Assembly: GCA_011525695.1 (NCBI GenBank)
Contig: WYBX01000062.1
Location: forward strand, 1-51,799
Origin: Verrucomicrobiia bacterium
GTDB lineage: Bacteria > Verrucomicrobiota > Verrucomicrobiia > Opitutales > Opitutaceae
Length of the DNA: 51,799 bases
Reading direction: 5' to 3'
Part shown: positions 1 to 8,886 of the stretch, one piece after another
How the letters are laid out: the number at the start of each line of letters is the position of its first letter
Numbering within the stretch: the first letter of the stretch is position 1
The notes under the pieces: model-generated
The model's database searches: none
Told to the model about the DNA's origin: nothing
Seen by the model: the letters and a program-made list of their open reading frames with translations, nothing else
Position numbers and translations under genes: made by a program

Positions 1-58
1 CGGGCCACCCTCGCAGACTCCCAGCACGTTTTCCGCGGCTGCGCGCACCAGCGCGCCT

Positions 59-86
59 CATTTTCGGAGCACAGTCTCCGAAAATG
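59..86. repeat. 11-bp perfect inverted repeat (hairpin)
   Basis: Two 11-bp arms (59-69 and 76-86, cattttcggag and its complement) enclose a 6-nt loop. No T-tract follows on either strand, so it is not a clear intrinsic terminator. It lies in the non-coding first 300 bases and may be an intergenic repeat unit or the end of a transcript that lies outside the window. Confidence 0.6.
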
Positions 87-149
87 GCCGCTCAACTCTC
101 TGTCCGAATCGTGCATGCTTGCGACGATTTGAACACCCCATCCTTGGGT

Positions 150-251
150 CACAGAGCGCACAGAGGCCGGCCAGGAGGGCACAGAGTTGTTCCGTTGCAA
201 AACCAGCCTGCCGTTCTCTGTGACCTCCGTGTTTCCTCTGTGCACTCTGTG
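150..251. repeat. Long imperfect inverted repeat of cacagag/ctctgtg units
   Basis: Positions 150-166 pair with 235-251 (16 of 17 match), and an inner pair 174-186 / 216-228 matches 12 of 13, giving a roughly 100-nt hairpin with a loop near 187-215. The units have the 'cacagag ... aggtcacagag' style of dispersed intergenic repeats. A weaker half copy (cacggagggcactgag) lies near 1815-1853. No gene is supported in bases 1-301. Confidence 0.6.
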
Positions 252-301
252 TCACAACAAATAACCTTTGGTGGCGGTTGCCGCGGTAGGATTTTTCCGG
301 G

Positions 302-1375
302 CTAGATGGTCGGACGGGAAGGGCCCACTGCATCCGCATTCACGGAGACTGTCGCCTCCCGGTTCCGCAGCTGGCCGCAGGCGGCATCGATGTCGGGGCC
401 CCGGGGGCGGCGGAAATGGGCGGTGACACCGCGCGCCCGCAGTTCGGCCAGGAAGGCAGCCGTGGCCGCATCGCTGGACGGCCGGTAGTCGAGCCCGCGC
501 AAGCCGGCCCCGGTCGGGTTGTAACGCAGCAGGTTGACGTGCATTCTCCGCGGCCCGAGCAATTCCGCGAGCGTGCGCGCCTGGGCCGTTGAATCATTCA
601 CGCCATCGAGCAGGCAGTATTGAATGGTGACGGGGCGGCCGCGGCCCGTCTGAAAACGATCCGCGGCGGCGAGGATTTCGTGGATCGGGAACCGCCGGCC
701 CATGGGCAGCAGTTCGGCGCGGGCGGCATCATCGGGTGCGTGCAGTGACACGGCGAGATTCACGTTCAACCCGGTGGCCGCAAGCGCATCGATTCCAGGG
801 ATGATCCCTACGGTGGATACCGTCACCTGACGCCACCCCAGCCCGCCGATCGAATTGTCGGCGATCCGCTGGATCGCGGCGAGCACGGCGTCGAGGTTCA
901 GCAGCGGCTCGCCCATCCCCATGAACACGACGGTCTGCAGCCTTCGGTTAACGGAAGCCGCTTCACGCCGCAGGGCGAGAAACTGCTCCACGATTTCGCC
1001 GGCGGTCAGGTTGCGCTCGAATCCGTTCCTGGTGGTGGCGCAGAAATCGCAGCCCATCGCACAGCCCACTTGCGACGACAAACAACCTGCGGCCCGATCC
1101 GGACGGAAATCCGGCATCAGGACGGTTTCGACTGTCCGGCGATCGGCCAGCCTCAGCAGCAGCTTGGTGGTGCCGTCGGTGGCGACCTGCCTTGCCGCGG
1201 TGCCGCTGGTGGTCGCCACCAGTTCCGCCCGCAAACGAGCCTGCAGGGCCGCCGGCAGCAGCCGGACAGCCGTTTCCCAAATACCGGAGGCGTAGAATGC
1301 CCGGAGCAGACGGCCGGCGTGCACGGACGGATGCCCCCAGTCAGCAATCTGCCGCTCCAGGTCTGCCAGCGTCAT
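302..1375 (-). CDS. rlmN: RlmN-type rRNA/tRNA adenine-C2 methyltransferase
   Basis: Radical-SAM enzyme family that methylates C2 of A2503 in 23S rRNA and of A37 in some tRNAs, in the cytoplasm. The 357-residue product has the CxxxCxxC iron-sulfur motif (Cys105, Cys109, Cys112), a Cys at 98 equivalent to E. coli Cys118, the MGMGEP motif, and a C-terminal AACGQL Cys in the place of the methyl-carrying Cys355. The reading frame is open for about 590 bases further upstream, but those residues are low-complexity and unlike the family, so the ATG at 1373-1375 is chosen. It is divergent from the small membrane protein gene at 1497 with a 121-bp gap that probably holds both promoters. The RlmN/Cfr family call is secure; RlmN over Cfr is from general appearance. 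Confidence 0.93.
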   Translation of the reverse strand: MTLADLERQIADWGHPSVHAGRLLRAFYASGIWETAVRLLPAALQARLRAELVATTSGTAARQVATDGTTKLLLRLADRRTVETVLMPDFRPDRAAGCLSSQVGCAMGCDFCATTRNGFERNLTAGEIVEQFLALRREAASVNRRLQTVVFMGMGEPLLNLDAVLAAIQRIADNSIGGLGWRQVTVSTVGIIPGIDALAATGLNVNLAVSLHAPDDAARAELLPMGRRFPIHEILAAADRFQTGRGRPVTIQYCLLDGVNDSTAQARTLAELLGPRRMHVNLLRYNPTGAGLRGLDYRPSSDAATAAFLAELRARGVTAHFRRPRGPDIDAACGQLRNREATVSVNADAVGPSRPTI

Positions 1376-1496
1376 TTCGGAAAGTGGGTGCGGCACGCCG
1401 ACACCCACGCACGGAACCGGTCGGATGCCAAGAGGGAGTGCGCCGGCTTGTACGATCTGCGTGCAACTTTTCAAATTCTGTGCGAGCCTTCCGGCA

Positions 1497-1748
1497 ATGC
1501 GCGTGCTGCAGGTCATTTTCACGGCAATTTTCGCCGCACTCGCGATCATTGGCGGGCTGGTGGCGGCGGCGGTCGTGGCGGCAATTGGGCTGACCATCGT
1601 CCTCGTCCGCCGGCTGCTCGGGCAGCCGCCCGCCTTGAGCCCGCGCCGACCCCGGCCGCCGCAGAAGCGGCCCGAAGGCGACGTGATCGAGGTTTCGGCG
1701 ACGGAGGTGACCCCGGTGGATTCGCCCAGGAACCGGCTTGGGCATTGA
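1497..1748 (+). CDS. Small single-span membrane protein, function unknown
   Basis: An 83-residue product starting MRVLQVIFTAIFAAL. Residues 5-35 form one long hydrophobic Ala/Val/Ile-rich helix, followed by a basic Arg/Pro-rich stretch and an acidic tail (EGDVIEVSATEV), as expected for a bitopic inner-membrane protein with a cytoplasmic C-terminus. The frame is open from 1425, but the ATG at 1497 places the helix at the N-terminus. Codon use is GC-rich like its neighbours. Similar short proteins are common in Opitutaceae, from memory; no function can be given. It is divergent from rlmN. Confidence 0.6.
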   Translation: MRVLQVIFTAIFAALAIIGGLVAAAVVAAIGLTIVLVRRLLGQPPALSPRRPRPPQKRPEGDVIEVSATEVTPVDSPRNRLGH

Positions 1749-2227
1749 TGCATCCGGGGCAGGCGAAGCAGTCCAGGATATCCATTCGCATCAGGACTGG
1801 CCCAATCCTTCGACACGGAGGGCACTGAGATCGGATGGGAGGTCACGGAGAAAGCCGGTGAATCGGTTGTCGGTGACGCGGTGGCCAGTAGCGCCGCGTC
1901 TCCGACCGGCGCAGAAGACTGAACTGCCTGGATGAGTGGCTTCGTCATCCGCGATTTCTGCGCCATCCGCGGTCAAAGGGATTGGGGCAGTGGATTGATC
2001 CGCCCGGCAAATCATTCAACCGCGAATCCACGCCAATGGCCGCGAATCCGGAGGATGAAATGGGATGGCCTCAGATCAGGGAAAAGAAATCTCCGGCCCA
2101 ATCCTCAATCCCAATCAAGCCACCCACCATTCTTGGTAATGGACAAAGCGAAAGAAAGGCGGCGGGACGCTGCTTCCACGACCAGCTATGGCTGGCCATG
2201 CGGTGCGATTTTCCGCACGCTGGAGCC
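1749..2227. other. Intergenic region, degenerate repeats
   Basis: No convincing gene. The stretch holds a half copy of the cacagag-type repeat (about 1815-1853) and, near 2015-2050, a degenerate 'ttcaaccgcgaat..acgccaat' element resembling the one at 41838-41861. Short open frames here lack family-like sequence. Confidence 0.5.
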
Positions 2228-2593
2228 ATGGCAAGGTTCCTCGTCATCGACGACGACACGACGATCCGGGAGCTGATCCGCGTCACGCTCGAGCACGCCG
2301 GCCATCGCGTGATCCCGGTTGCTTCCGGCTTGGAGGCCGGCGCCATTCTCCGGGCGGAAAGCGTGGATGTCGTCATCACGGATATTGTGATGCCGGCCGA
2401 CAGCCTGGCCATGGTCGTGGAACTGCGCGAAAAGCACCCCGCGGTGCCGTTCATCGTCGTTTCCGGGCTTTCGGATCAGGATCCGCGGACCATCGAGGCG
2501 GGGCAGCTGCTGCAGGCCGCCCGCACGCTGCCCAAACCCTTCCGGCTCCCCGATCTCCTCGTCGTTGCCGACGAGGTGGCGGCCGGCCTATGA
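2228..2593 (+). CDS. Stand-alone response regulator receiver (CheY-like)
   Basis: A 121-residue protein made only of a receiver domain. It has the acidic pocket DDD at 8-10, the phospho-accepting Asp52 in VVITDIVMP, the Ser79 switch position in VVSG, and Lys103 in LPKPF, so it should be phosphorylatable. There is no output domain, so it would act by protein contact or as a phosphorelay intermediate. The frame is open from 1982, but the ATG at 2228 gives the canonical MARFLVIDDD start. No histidine kinase is adjacent; the nearest kinase-like gene (26817-28616) is 24 kb away and itself degenerate. It converges on uxaC with a 9-base gap. Confidence 0.88.
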   Translation: MARFLVIDDDTTIRELIRVTLEHAGHRVIPVASGLEAGAILRAESVDVVITDIVMPADSLAMVVELREKHPAVPFIVVSGLSDQDPRTIEAGQLLQAARTLPKPFRLPDLLVVADEVAAGL

Positions 2594-2602
2594 CTGCCCG
2601 GC

Positions 2603-4039
2603 CTATTTCCGCTTCGCGTACGCCGGCGCGAGCTCGAGCCCAAAGTAATTTCGGGCATTCGTGAAACAGATGTTCCGGACCATCGGGCCCACCAACTTGA
2701 AATCATTGGGGACCTCGCCGCGCGCCATGTCAGCTCCGATCAGATTGCAGAGCGTGCGGCGGAAATACTCGTGCCGCGGGTAGCTGACAAAGCTGCGCGA
2801 ATCGGTGATCATCCCAATGAACCGCGACAGCAGCCCGAGGTTTGAAAGGGCATTGATCTGCCACTCCATGCCTTCCTTCTGATCGACGAACCACCACCCG
2901 CTGCCGAACTGGATCTTGCCCGGGATCGAGCCATCCTGGAAATTCCCAATCATCGTCCCGAACACATAATTGTCCGCCGGGTTGACGTTGTAGATGATCG
3001 TCCGCGGCAGCTGGTCGGTCGCATCAAGGGCGTTGAGGTACCGCGCAAGCGCGGCGGCCTGGGGCAAGTCGCCTATCGAGTCAAAGCCCGTGTCGGGTCC
3101 CAGCTTGGCGAGCAGTCGGGCATTAGTGCTCCGGAGTGCACCGAGGTGGAGCTGCTTGGTCCAGCCCCGGGCGGCATCCCATCGCCCGAATTCCAGCATC
3201 AGGTACGATCCGTAGCGGGCAGCATCCTCCGCGGAGACCACCCGGCCGCGCCGGGCGGCATTGAACACCGCCTGCGCCTGGGCGTGCGTGCAGGGTTCGG
3301 ACAACGCCGTCTCGAGCCCGTGATCCGAGACCCGCGCGCCGGCCGCATGAAAATCGTCGTGACGCCGCTTCAGTGCGCCGAGCAGGTCATCGAACGAGCG
3401 GATGCCACCGCCCTGCCGCGCCGCACCGGCCAGCTTTTCGACCCAGGCATTGAAGGCGGCGGGATTCCTCACCCCCAGCGCCTTGTCTGGCCGGAACGCC
3501 GGATACACGCGGGCCTTCAGCTTCCCCGGGTTCGCGCGGATCGCCTCGTGATGTTCCAGCGAGTCGGCCGGATCGTCCGTGGTGCAGACGACGGCGACAT
3601 CCGACGCATTCAACAGCTCGTGCACGCGCAGCTTGGGCAGCCGGGCGTTGGCCTTCCTCCAGATCCGCTCCGCCGAGTTCCCGTCCAGCAATTCGGAGAT
3701 CCCGAAATACCGCTTCAGCTCCAGATGCGTCCAATGATAGAGTGGATTCCGCAGCGTGTGCGGGACGGTCTCGGCCCAGGCCTGGAACTTCTCGCGCGGC
3801 GTCCCGTCGCCGGTCACGAACCGTTCCGCCACGCCGTTGGTGCGCATGGCACGCCACTTGTAATGGTCGCCTCCGAGCCAGAGTTCGGCCAGATCGGCGA
3901 ACTCGTGGTTGCGGGCGATCAGCTCGGGCGGGAGGTGGCAGTGGTAGTCGAAAATCGGCTCCGGCTTCGCATAACGGTGGTAAAGCTCGCGCGCCTGCTT
4001 GGTGCCAAGGAGGAAGTCGTCGTGAATCAGGGTAGCCAT
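2603..4039 (-). CDS. uxaC: Uronate isomerase
   Basis: Glucuronate/galacturonate isomerase (amidohydrolase fold), converting D-glucuronate to D-fructuronate and D-galacturonate to D-tagaturonate in the cytoplasm. The 478-residue length is normal for UxaC. The family N-terminus is present: residues 1-12 MATLIHDDFLLG, then FDYHCHLPPE with metal-site His33 and His35. Further family motifs are NPLYHWTHLELKRYFGI, VVCTTDDPADSLEHH and, at the C-terminus, DSRSFVSYPRHEYFRR. It lies 110 bp downstream of the UxaE-like gene on the same strand, so the two probably form one hexuronate operon. Confidence 0.96.
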   Translation of the reverse strand: MATLIHDDFLLGTKQARELYHRYAKPEPIFDYHCHLPPELIARNHEFADLAELWLGGDHYKWRAMRTNGVAERFVTGDGTPREKFQAWAETVPHTLRNPLYHWTHLELKRYFGISELLDGNSAERIWRKANARLPKLRVHELLNASDVAVVCTTDDPADSLEHHEAIRANPGKLKARVYPAFRPDKALGVRNPAAFNAWVEKLAGAARQGGGIRSFDDLLGALKRRHDDFHAAGARVSDHGLETALSEPCTHAQAQAVFNAARRGRVVSAEDAARYGSYLMLEFGRWDAARGWTKQLHLGALRSTNARLLAKLGPDTGFDSIGDLPQAAALARYLNALDATDQLPRTIIYNVNPADNYVFGTMIGNFQDGSIPGKIQFGSGWWFVDQKEGMEWQINALSNLGLLSRFIGMITDSRSFVSYPRHEYFRRTLCNLIGADMARGEVPNDFKLVGPMVRNICFTNARNYFGLELAPAYAKRK

Positions 4040-4149
4040 GATGGAAGTACGGGATGAGCGTTGGGGATGGGCGAAAGGGGGCCGGCGATCGCGCCGGGAA
4101 TGTTCCGGGATCCTGGCGTCCCGGGACTATTCGGCGCCGCCGGCCGACG

Positions 4150-5994
4150 TCACTTCGAAATGTCGTTCAGCATTTCCTCGAGGGAGGTGTAGCGATCCAG
4201 GAGCTGCGTCGCGGCAGCACACGTGGCTGCCGGTGCCAGCCCGGTGTTCTCGGCGAGGAAGACGATGTAACGGGCGATGTTGCGGGCGAAGTTCAGCCGG
4301 CCCTCGGCACTCACGCTGTAGAACCGCGCCCGCTGCTGGTAGCCGGCCGGCGTGTGATCCCCGAGCGCGGATTTCTCCGCCCGGCCGTTGGCGGCGAGGA
4401 CATAGAGGAAGTTGTACTCGAACCAGAACATGTGATCCGGGCTCGCCGTCAGCGACTCCAGGGCGGCGTGCGTCACCGTCGGGCTTGCAAACACATCGGT
4501 GCCCTTCCCGTGCTTTCCCAGCGCGTCCGTGATGAAGTGCCGGGCCATCTTCTGCTCGGTTGGATCCGTGCTGTAGGCGCCGGCCACCGCAAGTTGGACG
4601 GTGAACTTGTACCAGTCGCGCCACAGGGCCTGGTCCGAAGCATTCTGGGAGGTGAAGAGCGCCCGGCCCATCTCGTAGGTGTAGCGGCCGCTGGTCTTGA
4701 CCTCGAGCCGGCCACCGGTGACCTCGCCCATCGCCTGGTAGTTTTCGGCGGATTTTCCGGAGCCCGAGTGGAAACCGATGCTCGCGCCGAACTGCCGGCA
4801 GACCCCCCACTGCTTCTCGATCAACGCGCGCAGGGCGGCGTTGTCGGGGAAGGGCATGTTCTTCTGGAACCCAAAAGCCGGCGCGACGAAGTTGATCCGC
4901 ATGTCGAGCGCCTCGCAGAGTGCGAGCATGATCGCGGTCGTCTCCGGCGTGGTCAGGCCCGGCAGCTCGTCAATCGACAGCTCGCGCAGGTAGGCGCGAC
5001 CCGGCCCGGTGCTGAAGAGCTTGCCGCGGGCGGCCGTGTACTTCTCGTCCCGCCGCTTCATCTTGCGCATGGCCGGCCAGACATAGGCGAGCAGCCGGGC
5101 GAACTCGGCCGCGTTGAGCGTGAGCCCCACGGCGGCCACACGGGCCTGCACCTTCGAGATGATCTCGGCGGGAACGTTCGCCTTGACCCAGCCCGCCGCA
5201 TCGGCCGGCACCTGCGTCTGCGCCAGCTCGGGCGAAAGATCGAACGTGATGTAGCTCGCGAGAATGCAGCCGTCGACCAGGGCATCCTCCCGATCATCGA
5301 ATTTTCCCCCGATCGGCTGGTGGTCGGCGTTGAAACTCCAGGCGATGCCGCGGCGATGGAAGCCCGTCTTGAGCTTGGCCAGCACACATCCGTGGCTCAT
5401 CCCCTCGACGCTCTGGCCCTGGTGGCCCTCGGGAACGTTTGTGCCGATGAAGGGGAAGGGCACCGTGTCGAGCTTGCCCGCCAGCATCACGTCGGTGTTG
5501 TAAACCAGTTCCCGCGGAATCGAGTTCTGGTTCGCGGTCATGCCGAGGCTGAGGGCACTCATCGCCCAGTCGACCGCCGGCCAGTGCAGTGTCGTGAACC
5601 GCGCCCCGATGCCGAGCGTGCTCTGGCCAAGCTTTTCGGCGGCCGTCGGGAAGATGGTCGAGTCCGGATTGTGGCTCTGCACCAGTTCCTTGAGCCGGAG
5701 GAGATTTGCGAAGGTGGCGGGATAGGCGGCGGCGCCATCCGGCAGCTTCACGCCATCCGCGAGGACATCAGCGGCGCCCTCGAGCCGCCAGGCACAATCA
5801 CCCAGCGCGTTCTCCAGGAGCAGCCAGGCGCCGGCGGCGGTCTCGAACCGGCTCTTGGGATAAACCCGCAGCGGCTTGCCGGCCATGAGCTCGGCCCGCA
5901 GCGCCGGCCAGTCCAGGCAGAAGTCGGGACTCACGCACGGATTCGTGGCGATGCGAAGATTGTGCTGAAGAAGGAACTGGTTGATTGCCGACAT
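4150..5994 (-). CDS. uxaE: Tagaturonate epimerase family protein (UxaE-like)
   Basis: A 614-residue protein that I assign to the UxaE family, which in Thermotoga epimerises D-tagaturonate to D-fructuronate. Supporting sequence: a His/Asp-rich centre (FSFNADHQPIGGKFDD), a glycine-rich HSGSGKSAENYQ segment near residue 445, and the position directly upstream of uxaC, whose product from galacturonate is the UxaE substrate. The ATG at 5994 is chosen because the 38 extra upstream residues are basic, Pro/Ala-rich and unlike a domain. The pathway fit is strong and the family assignment is from recollection of motifs, so a general sugar-metabolism protein of related fold remains possible. If correct, this route replaces the UxaB/UxaA branch. 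Confidence 0.68.
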   Translation of the reverse strand: MSAINQFLLQHNLRIATNPCVSPDFCLDWPALRAELMAGKPLRVYPKSRFETAAGAWLLLENALGDCAWRLEGAADVLADGVKLPDGAAAYPATFANLLRLKELVQSHNPDSTIFPTAAEKLGQSTLGIGARFTTLHWPAVDWAMSALSLGMTANQNSIPRELVYNTDVMLAGKLDTVPFPFIGTNVPEGHQGQSVEGMSHGCVLAKLKTGFHRRGIAWSFNADHQPIGGKFDDREDALVDGCILASYITFDLSPELAQTQVPADAAGWVKANVPAEIISKVQARVAAVGLTLNAAEFARLLAYVWPAMRKMKRRDEKYTAARGKLFSTGPGRAYLRELSIDELPGLTTPETTAIMLALCEALDMRINFVAPAFGFQKNMPFPDNAALRALIEKQWGVCRQFGASIGFHSGSGKSAENYQAMGEVTGGRLEVKTSGRYTYEMGRALFTSQNASDQALWRDWYKFTVQLAVAGAYSTDPTEQKMARHFITDALGKHGKGTDVFASPTVTHAALESLTASPDHMFWFEYNFLYVLAANGRAEKSALGDHTPAGYQQRARFYSVSAEGRLNFARNIARYIVFLAENTGLAPAATCAAATQLLDRYTSLEEMLNDISK

Positions 5995-6318
5995 ACGCAC
6001 TGCGAGTGGCTCAGATTGTCGCGCGGCTGACAAGGCTGCGCACGCCCGTTTCCGCGGGAATTTTGCCGGCGCCGGACGCGGCCCCGGAGGGAACCCCGCC
6101 GGATTCATGCGGCCGATAAATCATCCTTCTTTTGCCGGTCGGGGAACCAGCGGCGGCCGCCGTTTCAACCTTCGAAACCGGAAGCGCCAGGCCGGATCGA
6201 GCCGCCCTCCTGAAAGAAGAAAGGTGCGTAGCTCCATGGCTGAGGGAGGGGTGAAATTTCCGCGGATTTATGGATTGCACGGCCCGCGACCCTCGGTGTG
6301 CTCGGCGGCTTTCTTTCC
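5995..6318. other. Divergent intergenic region between uxaE and tex
   Basis: About 320 bases between two divergently transcribed units. It must hold promoters for both, but no clear -35/-10 pair, operator palindrome or riboswitch could be picked by eye. Short open frames in it look non-coding. Confidence 0.5.
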
Positions 6319-8670
6319 ATGTCCGCCTCCGTCACGCCGGCCCAACCCAATCCCGATCACGTCCTGCGGCTCGCCGGGGAATTGAACGTCAAGGTCTTCC
6401 AGGTGGCGGCCACCGCCCAGCTGCTGGCCGAGGGCGGCACCGTGCCGTTCATCGCCCGTTATCGGAAGGAAGCCACCGGGGAACTGGACGAGGTCCAGGT
6501 CACCGCCATCCGGGATCGGCTGGAGCAGCTGCGCACCACCGACGAGCGCCGGGCCGCGATCCTCGCCTCGCTGCAGGAACGCGCGCTGCTCACCCCGGAA
6601 CTCGAGCGGGCGCTCCGCTCGGCCGAAACCCTGACGGCGCTGGAGGACATCTACCTCCCGTTCCGGCCGAAGAAACGCACCCGCGCGACGATCGCCCGGG
6701 AGAAGGGGCTGGAACCGCTGGCCGAGCTCATCTGGGGCCAGGATCCGACCGCCGACGTGGCCGCCGCCGCCGAGGCGTACGTTGGACGCGAATACACCGC
6801 TGACGACGGCAGGAACCAGCCGGCGACGATTGCGTCGGCGGACGAGGCACTGGCGGGTGCGCGGGACATCCTCGCCGAGCGCATCAGCGACGACCGGGAG
6901 GCACGGGCGCGGCTGCGGCTGCGTTTCCAGCAGGACGCGATCCTATCGACGAAGGTGATGCTCGGGAAGGAGGGCGATCCCGAAGCCGCAAAGTTCAAGG
7001 ACTATTTCGACTGGAGCGAACCGCTGGCCGCCGCACCCTCGCACCGGATCCTCGCCATGCGCCGCGGGGAAAAGGAGCAGGTCCTGATGCTGCGGGTCCA
7101 GCTGCCCGACGAAACGGCCGCGTTCGCGGCCGTGCAGGCCCTGTTCATCCGGACGCGGGGGCCCGCCGCCGACCAGCTGGCGCTGGCGGTGCAGGATGCC
7201 TGCAAGCGGCTGCTGGGGCCGGCGATGGAAACGGAAATGCGGCTCGCATCGAAGAAGCGCGCCGACGAGGCCGCGATCCGGATCTTCACGGAAAACCTCC
7301 GCGAGCTTCTGCTCTCCCCTCCCCTGGGACAGCGCGCGGTGCTGGCGATCGATCCGGGCTTCCGCACCGGCTGCAAGACGGTGCTGCTGGATCGCCAGGG
7401 CAAGCTGCTCCACCACGACGTGATCTTTCCCGACCGGCAGGCCGAGGAAGCCCGGGACAAGCTGCTCGGTTTCGTGAAGCTCTTCAACGTGGAGGCCATC
7501 GCGATCGGCAATGGGACCGCCGGACGCGAGACCGAGGCCTTTGTCCGGACGATCGGGCTGCCGGCGACTATCCCGATCGTCATGGTCAACGAATCGGGCG
7601 CCTCGATCTATTCCGCCAGCGAGGTCGCGCGGGAGGAATTTCCGGATCACGACCTCACGGTCCGCGGCGCCGTCTCCATCGGCCGGCGGCTGATGGATCC
7701 GCTGGCGGAACTCGTGAAGCTCGATCCGAAGTCGATCGGTGTCGGCCAGTACCAGCACGACGTCGATCAGGCCGCACTCAAGCGTTCGCTCGACGATACC
7801 GTGGTCAGCGCGGTGAATGGCGTCGGCGTCGAGCTCAACACCGCGTCGAAACAGCTGCTCAGCTATGTGTCCGGGCTCAACGCCGCGACCGCCGGTGCGA
7901 TCGTGGCCCGGCGCAACGAACGGGGTCCGTTCAAATCCCGCGCCGAGTTGAAGGAAGTCCCGCGACTCGGGCCGAAGGCGTTCGAGCAGGCCGCCGGCTT
8001 TCTGCGGTTGCGGGATGGCGAGCATCCGCTGGATGCGAGCGCCGTGCATCCGGAACGTTATGCCCTGGTTGAGCGCATGGCGGCGGATCTCGGCACGACG
8101 GTGGCGGATCTGATTCGCGACGGAACGATCCGGGCCCGGCTGAAGCTGGAGGACTACGTGACCGCGGAGGTCGGGCTGCCGACGTTGAAGGACATCCTGG
8201 CGGAATTGGCGAAGCCCGGCCGGGATCCACGGCAGAAGTTCGAGGCCTTCAGTTTCAAGGAAGGGATCAACCGGCCGGAGGATCTGAAGCCGGGAATGAA
8301 ACTGCCGGGGTTGGTCACGAATGTCACGGCCTTCGGCGCCTTCGTCGACATCGGCGTGCACCAGGACGGGCTGGTGCACGTGAGCCAGCTCGCCGATTCC
8401 TTTGTCCGGGATCCGTCCGCGGTCGTGCGGCCGGGACAGAAAGTGATGGTCACGGTGACTGAGGTGGATCTGGCCCGGCAGCGGATCGCGCTCTCGATGC
8501 GCAGCAACCCGCAGATCGGACCGAAGTCGCCTGCAGCCAGTGGAGCAAGGGCCGGTGGTGCCGCGGGACCGAAAGGCCCGGCCGGGCCGCGGCCGGGCTC
8601 AGCGGCTCCGCGTCCGCCCCAATCACTGACCGGCGACTGGTTCAGCGCGGCGTTGAACAAGAAGCGTTAG
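6319..8670 (+). CDS. tex: Tex-family transcription accessory / RNA-binding protein
   Basis: A 783-residue cytoplasmic nucleic-acid-binding protein of the Tex family, linked to transcription and stress tolerance in other bacteria. Domains in order: helical N-terminal Tex domain (about 10-300, with VPFIARYRKEATGELDE), a YqgF/RNase-H-like domain starting at VLAIDPGFRTGCKT (about 339), helix-hairpin-helix repeats (about 507-565), an S1 RNA-binding domain (about 656-728, LVTNVTAFGAFVDIGVHQDG) and a Gly/Pro/Ala-rich basic tail of about 50 residues. A GTG lies seven codons upstream at 6298; the ATG at 6319 is preferred because it matches the usual N-terminus. The low-complexity tail is the only unusual part. 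Confidence 0.96.
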   Translation: MSASVTPAQPNPDHVLRLAGELNVKVFQVAATAQLLAEGGTVPFIARYRKEATGELDEVQVTAIRDRLEQLRTTDERRAAILASLQERALLTPELERALRSAETLTALEDIYLPFRPKKRTRATIAREKGLEPLAELIWGQDPTADVAAAAEAYVGREYTADDGRNQPATIASADEALAGARDILAERISDDREARARLRLRFQQDAILSTKVMLGKEGDPEAAKFKDYFDWSEPLAAAPSHRILAMRRGEKEQVLMLRVQLPDETAAFAAVQALFIRTRGPAADQLALAVQDACKRLLGPAMETEMRLASKKRADEAAIRIFTENLRELLLSPPLGQRAVLAIDPGFRTGCKTVLLDRQGKLLHHDVIFPDRQAEEARDKLLGFVKLFNVEAIAIGNGTAGRETEAFVRTIGLPATIPIVMVNESGASIYSASEVAREEFPDHDLTVRGAVSIGRRLMDPLAELVKLDPKSIGVGQYQHDVDQAALKRSLDDTVVSAVNGVGVELNTASKQLLSYVSGLNAATAGAIVARRNERGPFKSRAELKEVPRLGPKAFEQAAGFLRLRDGEHPLDASAVHPERYALVERMAADLGTTVADLIRDGTIRARLKLEDYVTAEVGLPTLKDILAELAKPGRDPRQKFEAFSFKEGINRPEDLKPGMKLPGLVTNVTAFGAFVDIGVHQDGLVHVSQLADSFVRDPSAVVRPGQKVMVTVTEVDLARQRIALSMRSNPQIGPKSPAASGARAGGAAGPKGPAGPRPGSAAPRPPQSLTGDWFSAALNKKR

Positions 8671-8886
8671 GAGTCTGTCGGACGCGGTCGGGGCGGCCTG
8701 TCCTCCGACTTGTCCTCCGATGCTTCAGCGAAGGAGGGAGCCTGGCCCTCCATAAATTCAATCCTCATCAGCGATTCAGAATCACGTTCGTGGAGGGACG
8801 ACGTGTCGTCCACAGACTCGATGGGAAAATCATTCTGCGCAGCTCATCGATCTTCATGGCCGTGACGGAGCACGGCCCTCCATGAA
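8671..8886. repeat. Intergenic palindromic repeats between convergent genes
   Basis: Between the ends of tex and the TerC gene. It includes gtcgtcc-type inverted arms near 8805-8822 and gccgtg/cacggc arms at 8859-8864 / 8871-8876. The last 19 nt (8868-8886) recur in reverse complement at 41873-41891, so this is a dispersed element. A bidirectional terminator role is possible but no clear T-tract is seen. Confidence 0.5.

Noticed and set aside
1376..1966. N-terminal extension of RlmN by 197 residues
   Set aside because: The added sequence is low-complexity, runs through the region opposite the small membrane protein, and is absent from the family.
2994..4057. Long plus-strand frames opposite uxaC
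   Set aside because: UxaC is unmistakable on the other strand; these frames show no family-like sequence.
4054..6030. A 658-codon plus-strand frame opposite the UxaE-like gene
   Set aside because: Antisense to a coherent enzyme sequence; composition is charged and repetitive, without domains.
6943..8379. A 478-codon minus-strand frame within tex
   Set aside because: tex motifs are continuous on the plus strand; the antisense frame is His/Arg/Gln-rich noise.
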